A stretch of 21,323 nt of DNA from Verrucomicrobiota bacterium (GTDB taxonomy: Bacteria > Verrucomicrobiota > Verrucomicrobiia > Limisphaerales > UBA8199). Both the position numbers and the translations under genes were made by a program. A model generated the notes under the pieces. It saw only the letters and a program-made list of their open reading frames with translations, did no database searches and was not told where the DNA came from. Positions 8,301 through 15,667 of the stretch are shown here, piece after piece (the stretch's first letter is position 1; each line of letters opens with the position of its first letter). The stretch lies in NCBI GenBank assembly GCA_026397855.1, contig JAPLUA010000229.1, forward strand, positions 1 to 21,323, given 5' to 3'.

Positions 8301-8711
8301 CTACTTGCCAAACCCTTTCCCGAGAAGCTTCCCCAACCCGGTCCACGCCAGCAACCCCAGGCCTATCGGAGTGCCTGTCACGGGTGTGGGGATAGCCGCC
8401 AGGACGGCGAGAATCGTGGCAAAGGTCAGGGCGCGCCCGTTGGAGTCTTTCCGGAGATTCTTCTGGATCAGAAAGGCCGGGATGAAGACCGCCAGGAAGC
8501 AGAACGGGATGGCAACCGGCCAGATTGGGGGCGCCCAATCAAAAACCGCCCAGAGACTGTCCACCGCGACAAGTATCAGCGCCGAAAGGGCATGGATCGG
8601 CGGCCCCTCCGCGGGCGCGGCCAGAGGAATCATCCGGGGCGGTTCCGGGGGCAGAACCTCAACCAGTGCCTCTTGGGCCGACACATCGCGTATCTTCGGC
8701 GGCTCGCTCAT
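8301..8711 (-). CDS. Small membrane protein upstream of the helicase
   Basis: A 136-residue protein. A soluble acidic/proline-rich N-terminus (about 1-40) is followed by hydrophobic segments near 43-57, 60-80 and 91-120, and a Gly/Lys-rich end (GKLLGKGFGK). No family is recognised. Two adjacent ATG codons (8714 and 8711) can start it; neither has a good ribosome-binding site. The stop codon lies 13 bases before the helicase ATG on the same strand, so the two are probably co-transcribed, and this protein could tether the helicase machinery to the membrane. That link rests on gene order alone; it may simply be a neighbour. Confidence 0.6.
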   Translation of the reverse strand: MSEPPKIRDVSAQEALVEVLPPEPPRMIPLAAPAEGPPIHALSALILVAVDSLWAVFDWAPPIWPVAIPFCFLAVFIPAFLIQKNLRKDSNGRALTFATILAVLAAIPTPVTGTPIGLGLLAWTGLGKLLGKGFGK

Positions 8712-8820
8712 CATCCAACCGCAAATATCATGGCACCCATGCCCGGGGTGCAATCAATTTCCGATTGCCGCGAGCGAAATCAGTGTTGAATTCATGCCGC
8801 AGCGCGGTTATCTCTCCCTC

Positions 8821-9285
8821 ATGCGTCGGCTATTTGCATGGTTGTTTTGGGCGGGCTGGCTCGCCGTGGCATTATCCGCCCCGGCGGCGACCGGGCGCGT
8901 GTTCAAAGTGCTGCCGCAGTTTCTTGATCACAAGGACCGGAACTCGACTTCACCCAGCCTTTACGATCGCGACGCCTACCAGGCCTACCTGCGGCAGCAT
9001 ACCAATGAGATTTCGCGGATGCGGTTTAACGTCCAATGGCGGACCGCCGGCAAGCCGGCCGGACCGGTTAAGCTCCGGGTCGAAATGCATGGGGTCGTTC
9101 GCGGCGGTTCGGCCGAGGAACTCGTGCTCGAAAAGCCGGTCGAGCCCAGCGGCTGGTTCGGCTGTTGGACCGCTATGACGCTCACCCGCGAGGATTTCCG
9201 GAGGCTGGGCGAAGTCACAGCGTGGCGCGTGACCTTGTGGGACAACGGTCAACTGCTCGGAGAACAACGATCCTTCCTTTGGTAG
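8821..9285 (+). CDS. Small secreted protein of unknown function
   Basis: A 154-residue protein with a Sec signal peptide: MRR, a Trp/Leu/Ala-rich core, and a likely signal peptidase I site in ALSAPAA near 20-23. The mature part alternates short strand-like segments (FNVQW, VKLRVEMHGV, WRVTLWDNGQ) and probably forms a beta sandwich in the periplasm or outside the cell. No family is recognised. The ATG at 8821 places the signal peptide correctly; an in-frame ATG at 8794 would put nine extra residues before it. The frame also stays open far upstream, but that part runs antisense through the membrane-protein gene and is not credible coding. The gene is divergent from the helicase cluster. Confidence 0.65.
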   Translation: MRRLFAWLFWAGWLAVALSAPAATGRVFKVLPQFLDHKDRNSTSPSLYDRDAYQAYLRQHTNEISRMRFNVQWRTAGKPAGPVKLRVEMHGVVRGGSAEELVLEKPVEPSGWFGCWTAMTLTREDFRRLGEVTAWRVTLWDNGQLLGEQRSFLW

Positions 9286-9356
9286 CTGGCACCGCCGCGG
9301 GCTCAAGTCTGTCTGTTTTCCGGGGCAACTGACGGGCCGGGGGGATCCCGGGCGGC

Positions 9357-9719
9357 TTATTTCTTTGCGCCGCCCGCGACTGGCTGGAGTTCCGGCGCCC
9401 GGCTGGCCGCTGCCGGGTTCGGGTTCCACTGGATATTGAAATCCTGCACAATCTGCCTTGCGGCGGAGTTGGTCTTGGCGACCTGCAGCAGCTCGAGCGA
9501 AAGCGCCTCAAGCCGGGCTTCCAATTTCCGCGCCTGGTCCAGCACCCCGGCGTTCTGCGCCTGCATGAGCCGGGCCTGCTCGAGCTGGCTTCGCTGCTGC
9601 AACAGATTCGTCAGGCGGAAGCCGTAATCGCCGGCCAGAAGCAGGAATACGATGAAGCAGACCCAGAACGGGCTTCGCTGGGCCAATTCCCTCAACCCCT
9701 TGTCCTTGTCGGTTTTCAT
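9357..9719 (-). CDS. Single-span membrane coiled-coil protein, second of a pair
   Basis: A 120-residue protein with a charged N-terminus (MKTDKDKG), one membrane segment (about 18-32), then a long Leu/Gln/Ala-rich coiled coil (about 35-85) facing the periplasm, and a flexible Pro/Ala-rich tail. The motif QDFNIQWNPN after the coiled coil mirrors HDFNINLDTN in the gene before it, and the overall order is the same, so the two are probably old duplicates. The ATG overlaps the stop of the upstream gene (ATGA, 9716-9719), implying coupled translation. General topology recalls small division or secretion scaffold proteins, but no family can be named. A weak GC hairpin covers its stop codon. Confidence 0.65.
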   Translation of the reverse strand: MKTDKDKGLRELAQRSPFWVCFIVFLLLAGDYGFRLTNLLQQRSQLEQARLMQAQNAGVLDQARKLEARLEALSLELLQVAKTNSAARQIVQDFNIQWNPNPAAASRAPELQPVAGGAKK

Positions 9720-10000
9720 CGCGTTGCAGGCGCCGGGCTGTTGGTATCCAGATTGATGTTGAAATCGTGCTTCACCAGCAGCGCGCGCAACCCCGGCTCG
9801 GTCCGGCTGGCCTGGGCAATCCGCACCACCAGGTTCTGCACGGTGTTCTGGAGCTGCTGCGCCTGGTTGAATTGGGCCTGCGTCTCGGCCACCTGCGCAT
9901 TGAGGCGGCTGTTGAGTATTCCCAAAACCAGATCACAGACGATGAGCAGGCCGCAAACACCCCCCACCACATTCAATGCTGATAACTGTGCTTTATTCAT
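9716..10000 (-). CDS. Single-span membrane coiled-coil protein, first of a pair
   Basis: A 94-residue protein with one membrane segment (about 9-30, NVVGGVCGLLIVCDLVLGIL) followed by a Gln/Ala-rich coiled coil (about 32-65) and the closing motif HDFNINLDTN shared with the downstream gene. The start at 10000 (MNKAQLS) gives the shortest N-terminus before the membrane segment; an in-frame ATG at 10027 is possible. No family is recognised. It is coupled to the next gene by an ATGA overlap, so the two may form a hetero-oligomer at the inner membrane. It diverges from the lolC-type gene across about 110 bases. Confidence 0.6.
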   Translation of the reverse strand: MNKAQLSALNVVGGVCGLLIVCDLVLGILNSRLNAQVAETQAQFNQAQQLQNTVQNLVVRIAQASRTEPGLRALLVKHDFNINLDTNSPAPATR

Positions 10001-10016
10001 GTTGACCGGCTGGATG

Positions 10017-10045
10017 AGAGTGGTCATGAACCTGGGGGATGTCAA
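10017..10045 (-). promoter_or_regulatory. Candidate promoter for the coiled-coil pair
   Basis: On the minus strand a perfect -35 hexamer TTGACA (complement of 10040-10045) is followed after 17 bases by CACTCT (complement of 10017-10022), which matches -10 at only 2 of 6 positions. Transcription would start about 10 bases before the ATG at 10000, giving a very short leader. If real, it excludes the in-frame upstream starts of that gene. Confidence 0.27.
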
Positions 10046-10111
10046 GGCGGCGGCGATGTTTCGCCCAGCGATTCATTGACACGTTACTCGTGGCCGTCTA
10101 GCTTCGCCCCC

Positions 10112-11383
10112 ATGTCTCGCTTGCCGTTCGAGCTTCTGCTGGCGCTGCGGTACCTGCGACCCAAGAGGACCTTCGTCTCGGTCATCACTTTGATTTCCGT
10201 GCTGGGCGTCACCCTGGGCGTCGCGGTGCTGATCATCGTCATCAGCGTCATGACCGGGTTCGACCAGCAGCTACGGGACAAGATTCTCGGCTTCAACACC
10301 CACATCAAGATCCTGCCGCACGGGGAGACGATGAAAGACTACGCCGCGCTCGCCCGCGTCGTCAGCTCGAATCGGAACGTCCGGGCTGTGGCCCCGTTTG
10401 TCCTGGGGCCGGTCCTGGTGGAAACCGCACCTGCCAGCGGCCAGTCGCAGGTCGGCGCTCCGTGGGTGCGCGGCATCAACCCGCGCATCGAGACCAATAT
10501 CAGCATCCTGCCCAGCAGCATCAAGTACGGGAAGTTTGATGTCAGCGACCGAGGGCTGCTGGTCGGGGTTGAATTCGCGGATAAGATGAATCTGCAGGTC
10601 GGCGACCGCGTCGCCATCGGCTCGCCCAGCATGCTGAGGCAATGGCGGGCGAACGACCAGAAGGAGAAAGGCAGCGCCCCGGTGCTGCCGGAGTACGACG
10701 TGCGGGGCATCTTCGATCTCGGCTATTACGAATACAACCTCTCCGTCATTGTGACTTCGCTGCAAGACGCGCAGGACCTGTATGATCTGAAAGGCGATGT
10801 GCATGGGTTGATGGTGATGCTGCGCGATGGGTACCAGGCGCCTTATGTGGCCCCGGAGTTGGCGCAAGCGCTCGGCCCCAATTATCGCGTCATCACGTGG
10901 ATGCAGGAGAACTCCAGCCTTCTCAACGCGGTGCTGGTCGAGAAGAACGTCATGTTCATCGTGCTGTTCTTCATTGTGATCGTGGCGGCCCTTTGCATCT
11001 GTAGCGCGTTGATCACCTTCGTCGTGCAGAAGACACGCGAAATCGGCATGCTCAAGGCGCTAGGGGCCACCGATCTCCAGGTGAGCCTCCTGTTCCTCAG
11101 CCAGGGCGCCCTGGTGGGGGCTCTCGGCGACCTGGCGGGCTACGGGTTGGGAATGCTGGCCCTGGCCTACCGCAATGAGTTCCTGCACTTCCTGCGTCGC
11201 GTGACCGGCTTCGAGCTGTTCCCGGCTTCGATTTACGGCTTCACCGAGCTGCCGGCGCTGATTATCCGGAACGATATCCTGCTGATCTGCGGCAGCGCGT
11301 GGGTGGTCTGCATCCTGGGCGGGGTCATTCCGGCCTGGCGGGCGGGCCGGCTCAAACCGGTGGAGGCCCTGCGCTATGAGTGA
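10112..11383 (+). CDS. lolC: LolC/LolE-family ABC transporter permease
   Basis: A 423-residue permease with the MacB/LolC layout: an N-terminal membrane segment (about 23-48) after the motif ALRYLRPKR, a large periplasmic domain (about 50-275), and three membrane segments in the C-terminal third (near 281-305, 325-350 and 388-405). The C-terminal motif AGRLKPVEALRYE is typical. In the family, the permease extracts lipoproteins from the inner membrane and passes them to the LolA carrier. Only one permease gene is present, so it may work as a homodimer, as proposed for LolF-type systems. The ATG at 10112 fits the family N-terminus; no good ribosome-binding site is visible. Its end overlaps the ATPase gene by 8 bases. 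Confidence 0.88.
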   Translation: MSRLPFELLLALRYLRPKRTFVSVITLISVLGVTLGVAVLIIVISVMTGFDQQLRDKILGFNTHIKILPHGETMKDYAALARVVSSNRNVRAVAPFVLGPVLVETAPASGQSQVGAPWVRGINPRIETNISILPSSIKYGKFDVSDRGLLVGVEFADKMNLQVGDRVAIGSPSMLRQWRANDQKEKGSAPVLPEYDVRGIFDLGYYEYNLSVIVTSLQDAQDLYDLKGDVHGLMVMLRDGYQAPYVAPELAQALGPNYRVITWMQENSSLLNAVLVEKNVMFIVLFFIVIVAALCICSALITFVVQKTREIGMLKALGATDLQVSLLFLSQGALVGALGDLAGYGLGMLALAYRNEFLHFLRRVTGFELFPASIYGFTELPALIIRNDILLICGSAWVVCILGGVIPAWRAGRLKPVEALRYE

Positions 11384-12053
11384 CCTGCTGCTCTCGGCCA
11401 AAGGCATCCACAAAACCTACACCCTGGGCAAGCGCTCGCTGGAAGTGCTCCGCGGCGTGGATGTCGAACTGCGCCGCGGCGAATTCCTCGCCTTGCGCGG
11501 GGCTTCGGGCGCGGGCAAAAGCACCCTGCTTCATCTGCTGGGAGGCATTGATTCGCCCAGCCAGGGCGAGGTTTGGCTGGCTGGCAGAAACCTGGCCACG
11601 CTCGGACGCGGCGACCTGGCCCGGCTGCGCAACAAGGAGGTGGGCTTCATCTTCCAAGCCTACTACCTGTTGCCGGAACTGGACGCCCTGGAAAACGTCT
11701 GCCTGCCCGCCCGCATGGCGCGCACGCCGGCGGCTCAAGCCGAGGCCCGCGGACGCGACCTGCTGGCGCGCGTCGGCCTCAAGGACCGTATCGAGCACAA
11801 GCCCTACGAGCTCTCGGGGGGAGAACAGCAGCGCGTGGCCATCGCCCGGGCGATGATCAACGAGCCTGACATCATTCTCGCCGACGAGCCCACGGGCAAC
11901 CTGGACTCTCACACCGGGGAAGAGATCATCAACCTCCTTTGCGCCCTGCGCGACGAGAAGCAAACTACGCTCGTCATGGCCACCCACGACGCGCGCGTGG
12001 CCGGCCGCGCCCCGAGGGTAATGCAGTTGGTGGATGGGCGGGCGCAAGCGTGA
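11376..12053 (+). CDS. lolD: LolD-family ABC transporter ATPase
   Basis: A 225-residue ATP-binding subunit that powers the adjacent permease. Walker A GASGAGKST is at 42-50, the Q-loop Gln at 94, the ABC signature LSGGEQQRVAIARA at 146-159, Walker B IILADE at 166-171 with the D-loop following, and the switch His at 204 (MATHD). The signature and the YYLLPELDALENV segment match the LolD/MacB branch of ATPases. The 8-base overlap with the permease supports one transport complex at the inner membrane. Macrolide or peptide export (MacB type) is the main alternative, but the permease topology is shared and no MacA-like partner is present. Confidence 0.92.
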   Translation: MSDLLLSAKGIHKTYTLGKRSLEVLRGVDVELRRGEFLALRGASGAGKSTLLHLLGGIDSPSQGEVWLAGRNLATLGRGDLARLRNKEVGFIFQAYYLLPELDALENVCLPARMARTPAAQAEARGRDLLARVGLKDRIEHKPYELSGGEQQRVAIARAMINEPDIILADEPTGNLDSHTGEEIINLLCALRDEKQTTLVMATHDARVAGRAPRVMQLVDGRAQA

Positions 12054-12141
12054 TGCGTAACAAATGCCAGGGCTCCGCCGGATCCCCAACAAATGCCGAG
12101 GAGGCGCTTGGCCTTTGGCGGTTTGGTTGCGGTTTGTGGTA

Positions 12142-12169
12142 TTGACCCCGAATTTCTTTCCGTTAGTCT
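12142..12169 (+). promoter_or_regulatory. Candidate promoter for the Gfo/Idh/MocA gene
   Basis: TTGACC (12142-12147) matches -35 at 5 of 6 positions; after 16 bases TAGTCT (12164-12169) matches -10 at 3 of 6. Transcription would begin near 12176, about 39 bases before the ATG at 12215. A tandem AGTAACT repeat (12193-12206) falls in the leader. The rest of the 161-base gap after lolD contains only a 10-base direct repeat, AACAAATGCC (12059-12068 and 12088-12097). Confidence 0.3.
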
Positions 12170-12214
12170 GCGTCTTATTATCGCTGTGACAAAGTAACTA
12201 GTAACTAATCGCGT

Positions 12215-13594
12215 ATGGAAAACAACGTATCTCCTTCATCTTCCGCCCTTCCCCGAAGGGACTTCCTCAAGAAAACCGCCACTGCCGCCGCCCTGGTGGC
12301 AGCGACGCCCCTGCTGAGGACGCCTGTCTATGGGCAGAACCAGGCACCTTCCACCGGGCGCGTGATCGGGGCCAATGACCGCATCCAGGTCGCCATCGTC
12401 GGCGTCGGGTTCGGCATCGGGCAAAACCACCTGACCGGCATCCACGAGAAGGCCGGCGAGAACAACACCAAGATCGTGGCGGCGTCCGACGTGTTCAACA
12501 AGCGGCGCAATTTCGCCAAGGAAAAGGCGGGTCTCACGGACGCGGAAGTCTATGACGACTATCGGAAGATGCTGGAGCGCAAGGACATTGATGCGGTGTT
12601 GATCGCCACGCATGATCCGATGCACGCGCAGATCACGATTGATTCCCTGGAATCGGGCCGGCACGTCTATTGCGAGAAGCCGCTGACGCGCTATCTCGGC
12701 GAGGCGTTCCAGGTCTATGACACGGTCAAGAAGACCGGGAAGGTATTCCAAGCCGGGTCGCAGGGCTGTTCTGCAGGTGGTTATGGCAAGTGCGCCGAAC
12801 TGATCAAGGCTGGCAAGATCGGCACGCTGGTTTGGGCGCAGGCCTGGTATTCCCGCAACAGCCTCAAGGGCGAGTGGAATTACCTGGTGGAGAACGAAAC
12901 CAACGCGGAGAATATTGACTGGGAACGTTGGCTCGGCCCGGTGAAGAAGCGCACGCCCTTCAGCGCCGAGCAGTATCACCGCTGGCGGAAGTATTTCCCT
13001 TATTGCGCCGGCCCGCTGGGCGACCTGGCACCGCACCGGCTCCATCCCCTCATGCTGGCGACGGGCAACCCCGAATTCCCGGTGCGGGTCTGCTCGATCG
13101 GCACCCGCAATGTGCATACCGACCTGACGGTTCCCGGCACTCCCGAGCGCGAGGTGCCCGAGCATGCGCAACTGCTGGCGGAGTTCCCGAGCGGGCTGGT
13201 GATCATGGTCACCTGCTGCACGGTTAATGGCTCGACCCCGGGCCTGAGCCTCTTCGGCCACAAAGCCAACCTGAACATTGACGCCACCGGCGGGAAGGTT
13301 GAACTGGTGCCCCAGCGGGAGTTCGGCGACGAGATTGACCCGGAGACCATCACCAACCTGCAGCCGGAGGAGATCCGGGCGCACGAGAAGAACTGGTTCG
13401 AGTGCATTCGCTCAGGCAAGCAGCCGAACGCGAATATTGATCTGGCCATCCGCGTGCAGACGGTCATCTCGCTGGCTGAAATGGCCGATCGTCTGAAGAT
13501 CACCTGCGTGTTCGATGAGAAGACCCGCAAGGTTTCCACGGACGGCGGCACACCAGTCACGCCGATCACTTACGGCACGCTCCCTCAATCCTGA
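12215..13594 (+). CDS. Tat-exported Gfo/Idh/MocA-family oxidoreductase
   Basis: A 459-residue NAD(P)-dependent oxidoreductase of the large Gfo/Idh/MocA family, which acts on sugars, inositols and related polyols. A twin-arginine signal (RRDFLKK at 14-20, then an Ala-rich core to about 40) predicts export of the folded, cofactor-loaded protein to the periplasm. The Rossmann loop GVGFGIG is at 63-69 and the family motif CEKPLT at 153-158; the C-terminal half is the substrate-binding alpha/beta domain. The substrate cannot be told from sequence. The gene stands alone, with its own candidate promoter and a strong downstream terminator. Verrucomicrobia and Planctomycetes often carry many Tat-exported copies of this family. 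Confidence 0.9.
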   Translation: MENNVSPSSSALPRRDFLKKTATAAALVAATPLLRTPVYGQNQAPSTGRVIGANDRIQVAIVGVGFGIGQNHLTGIHEKAGENNTKIVAASDVFNKRRNFAKEKAGLTDAEVYDDYRKMLERKDIDAVLIATHDPMHAQITIDSLESGRHVYCEKPLTRYLGEAFQVYDTVKKTGKVFQAGSQGCSAGGYGKCAELIKAGKIGTLVWAQAWYSRNSLKGEWNYLVENETNAENIDWERWLGPVKKRTPFSAEQYHRWRKYFPYCAGPLGDLAPHRLHPLMLATGNPEFPVRVCSIGTRNVHTDLTVPGTPEREVPEHAQLLAEFPSGLVIMVTCCTVNGSTPGLSLFGHKANLNIDATGGKVELVPQREFGDEIDPETITNLQPEEIRAHEKNWFECIRSGKQPNANIDLAIRVQTVISLAEMADRLKITCVFDEKTRKVSTDGGTPVTPITYGTLPQS

Positions 13595-13614
13595 GCGAGC
13601 ATCAGAGAATTGCG

Positions 13615-13655
13615 ACGGGTTTCGCGGGCCAGCCTCGCGAAACCCGTTTGCTTTT
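13615..13655 (+). terminator. Intrinsic terminator after the oxidoreductase gene
   Basis: A perfect 12-bp stem, ACGGGTTTCGCG (13615-13626) with CGCGAAACCCGT (13636-13647), encloses a 9-base loop and is followed by TTGCTTTT. It lies 21 bases past the stop codon at 13594 and 25 bases before the next start. Stem quality, position and T-rich tail all agree with Rho-independent termination. It also argues that the next gene starts at 13680 and not further upstream, where the frame remains open through the hairpin. Confidence 0.88.
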
Positions 13656-13679
13656 GAGAGGCCCATCACATCCCCCACC

Positions 13680-14699
13680 ATGCCCCCCGTAACCCTTGCC
13701 TGCCATGCCATGGCGACGCGGTTTGAGCTGGTGTTGCACGGCGACAACCCCGTGGCGTTGCGGGCGGCGGGCGAGGAGGCGCTGGGTGAAATTGAGCGGC
13801 TGGAGGCGCAGTTAAGCCTGTTTCGGCCCGGCAGCGAGATTGCCCACGTCAACGCCCGCGCCGCCCAGGGCCCGGTGCGGGTCACCCCGCCGGTATTCTC
13901 CCTGTTGCAGCACGCGCAACGGCTGCACCGGGAAAGCGGCGGAGCATTTGACATTACGATTGCCCCCCTGGTGCGCTGCTGGGGATTCATGGGCGGCAGC
14001 GGCCATCTGCCAGACCCGGACGAGTTGACGGAAGCGCGCGCCTGTGTCGGCATGTCGCTCGTTCACCTGGACCCGGCCGAATTCACCGTTCGCTTCGAGC
14101 GTCCGGGAGTGATGTTCGACCTGGGGGCGATTGGCAAAGGCTATGCGATCGAGCGCGCGACCGAAGTGCTGCGCGAGGCCGGAGTCACCAGCGCCCTGCT
14201 TCACGGCGGCACCAGCTCGGTGCAGGCACTGGGGCATCCGCCCGACGCGGAGAGTTGGAAGATCGGTATCGAGTATCCCCAAGCCGGCCTTGGATTTCAG
14301 CGCGAGACGCCCGCGAGCGAACTGCCGGCGGGCTCGCCGGGGCTGCTGGCCGCCGTTCTCCTTTGCGACGAGGCGATGTCCGTCTCCGCGGTTTGGGGCA
14401 AGGCATTCCAAGCGGAAGGGAAGACCTTTGGCCACGTCCTGGATCCGCGCACCGGCCAGCCTGTCACTGGATCGCTGCTCACCGCCCTGGTGCTCCCGTC
14501 GGCGACCGAGACGGATGCGCTGTCCACCGCCCTCCTGACCTTGGGCGCCAACGGACACGACCAGATCGCGCAGCTTCGACCCGGAATGAGAACCCTCCTG
14601 GCAACTGAATCCGGGGGCCAGTTCCACGTCGAGGCCAAGGGAATCAGGGTTTCACAACCGCCCGGCCATACCGGCGCCCAAGGGGTTGAGCGGTCATGA
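13680..14699 (+). CDS. apbE: ApbE-like FMN transferase
   Basis: A 339-residue protein of the ApbE family, which attaches FMN from FAD covalently to Thr or Ser of target flavoproteins with Mg2+. Visible family motifs are MATRFEL near 11-17, FDIT at 90-93, DLGAIGKGYA at 147-156, HGGTSSVQALG near 175-185, HVLDPRTGQP at 252-261 and TDALSTALLTLG at 278-289. The usual GGD in the middle motif reads GGT. No signal peptide or lipobox is seen with the ATG at 13680, unlike the periplasmic lipoprotein form, so it may act in the cytoplasm. No Rnf, Nqr or FMN-binding-domain target gene is nearby. The start is placed after the terminator at 13615-13655. Confidence 0.85.
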   Translation: MPPVTLACHAMATRFELVLHGDNPVALRAAGEEALGEIERLEAQLSLFRPGSEIAHVNARAAQGPVRVTPPVFSLLQHAQRLHRESGGAFDITIAPLVRCWGFMGGSGHLPDPDELTEARACVGMSLVHLDPAEFTVRFERPGVMFDLGAIGKGYAIERATEVLREAGVTSALLHGGTSSVQALGHPPDAESWKIGIEYPQAGLGFQRETPASELPAGSPGLLAAVLLCDEAMSVSAVWGKAFQAEGKTFGHVLDPRTGQPVTGSLLTALVLPSATETDALSTALLTLGANGHDQIAQLRPGMRTLLATESGGQFHVEAKGIRVSQPPGHTGAQGVERS

Positions 14700-14725
14700 T
14701 TTATAGTTTGGACAAGCGTACCTAT

Positions 14726-14754
14726 TTGAAAAATCATCGCTCTGCGACTACTTT
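14726..14754 (+). promoter_or_regulatory. Candidate promoter for the rhomboid gene
   Basis: TTGAAA (14726-14731, 5 of 6 to -35), 17-base spacer, TACTTT (14749-14754, 3 of 6 to -10). Transcription would begin only about 7 bases before the ATG at 14769. The AGGG at 14756-14759 would then lie upstream of the transcript. The stretch is visibly more AT-rich than its surroundings, which supports a regulatory role. Confidence 0.35.
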
Positions 14755-14768
14755 CAGGGTGAAATAAG

Positions 14769-15647
14769 ATGCTAGCAGACCGGTATTACATGCGCCGCGA
14801 GCCGTTCAGGATTAACTGGTCGGCAACGCTGGTGCTTTTGGTTATCAACGTGGTGGTGTTCCTGCTCCAGCTCGTTGTCGGCCGCTTTTCCCACTTTCCC
14901 ATAGATGACTACTTCGCCCTGAGCGTGGAGGGGCTGCGGCATGGGTTTGTGTGGCAATTGTTGACCTACCAGTTCATGCACGGCAACTGGATTCACCTGC
15001 TGCTCAACTGCTGGGCAATCTATGTCTTTGGCCAGGAAGTCGAGCTGACGCTGGGCCGGAAGAGCTTCCTGACGCTGTATTTTTCCAGCGGGATCGCAGG
15101 GGGGCTGCTCCAGACGCTTGCGGCTTTGCTATGGCCCAAGCTGTTCGGCGCAGCGGTGGTTGGCGCGTCTGCCGCCGCATTCGGGCTGGTGGCCGCTTTC
15201 GCCATGCTCTATCCCGAGCGGCCCCTCATGCTGCTGCTCTTTTTCATTATCCCGCTGAACATGCCGGCCAAGTTCCTGCTCCTCTTCAGCGCCGTGCTGG
15301 CCGGGTTCGGGCTTGTGGCCGGGTCCGACAATATCGCCCACGCCGCCCACCTGGGAGGCATGATCACGGGCATTATCTTTGTGCGGTATGCCATTCACTG
15401 GCATTGGCCCTCACTCAAACGATCCCCGGCACCGTCGGTGCGCCGGCTCGCCACCGTCCCTCCACGCAACTCCGCAGGCCGCGGGCCGAGGCCGGCCGTT
15501 GATGCGGATGATCTGCCGCCCGAAGAGTACCTGGCCAGGGAGGTTGATCCGATCCTCGACAAGATCTCGGCTCAGGGCATTCACAGCCTGACCCCGAGCG
15601 AACGCCGCATCCTGGAAACCGCCCGCGAGAAGATGGCACGGCGGTGA
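14769..15647 (+). CDS. Rhomboid-family intramembrane serine protease
   Basis: A 292-residue polytopic membrane protein with about six membrane segments (near 18-38, 62-86, 100-122, 128-147, 152-182, 190-208). The catalytic pair is visible: Ser134 in GASAAAFGL and His194 in AHAAHLGGM. The oxyanion/structural residues are His71, His76 and Asn80 in HGNWIHLLLN. The residue after the catalytic Ser is Ala where Gly is usual (GxSG). Rhomboids cut single-span membrane proteins within or near the membrane. A soluble cytoplasmic tail (about 215-292), with a Pro/Arg-rich linker and a helical end (PSERRILETAREKM), resembles a small domain seen on other bacterial rhomboids. ATG 14769 fits the short basic N-terminus. 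Confidence 0.92.
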   Translation: MLADRYYMRREPFRINWSATLVLLVINVVVFLLQLVVGRFSHFPIDDYFALSVEGLRHGFVWQLLTYQFMHGNWIHLLLNCWAIYVFGQEVELTLGRKSFLTLYFSSGIAGGLLQTLAALLWPKLFGAAVVGASAAAFGLVAAFAMLYPERPLMLLLFFIIPLNMPAKFLLLFSAVLAGFGLVAGSDNIAHAAHLGGMITGIIFVRYAIHWHWPSLKRSPAPSVRRLATVPPRNSAGRGPRPAVDADDLPPEEYLAREVDPILDKISAQGIHSLTPSERRILETAREKMARR

Positions 15648-15667
15648 CGGGGGGGCGGAGGTTCTGT

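Noticed and set aside
8224..8820. Upstream in-frame extension of the small secreted protein
   Set aside because: It would be antisense to the helicase start and the membrane-protein gene and would bury the signal peptide in the middle of the protein.
9350..9375. Hairpin GGGCGGC / GCCGCCC between the convergent genes at 9285 and 9357
   Set aside because: Seven pairs with a 12-base loop, no T tract in either direction after the stem, and it overlaps the last codons of the coiled-coil gene; too weak to call a terminator.
12092..12115. Possible terminator after lolD (GCCGAG / CTTGGC)
   Set aside because: Only six pairs including a G-T wobble and no T run, so not distinguishable from chance in GC-rich sequence.
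12236..13384. Long open frame antisense to the oxidoreductase gene (382 codons)
   Set aside because: GC-rich third positions leave antisense frames open; the translation is low in recognisable motifs while the sense strand encodes a clear Tat signal and Rossmann fold.
13515..13679. Upstream in-frame extension of the ApbE-like gene
   Set aside because: It overlaps the end of the oxidoreductase gene and reads through the strong terminator hairpin at 13615-13655; the extension has no protein-like features.
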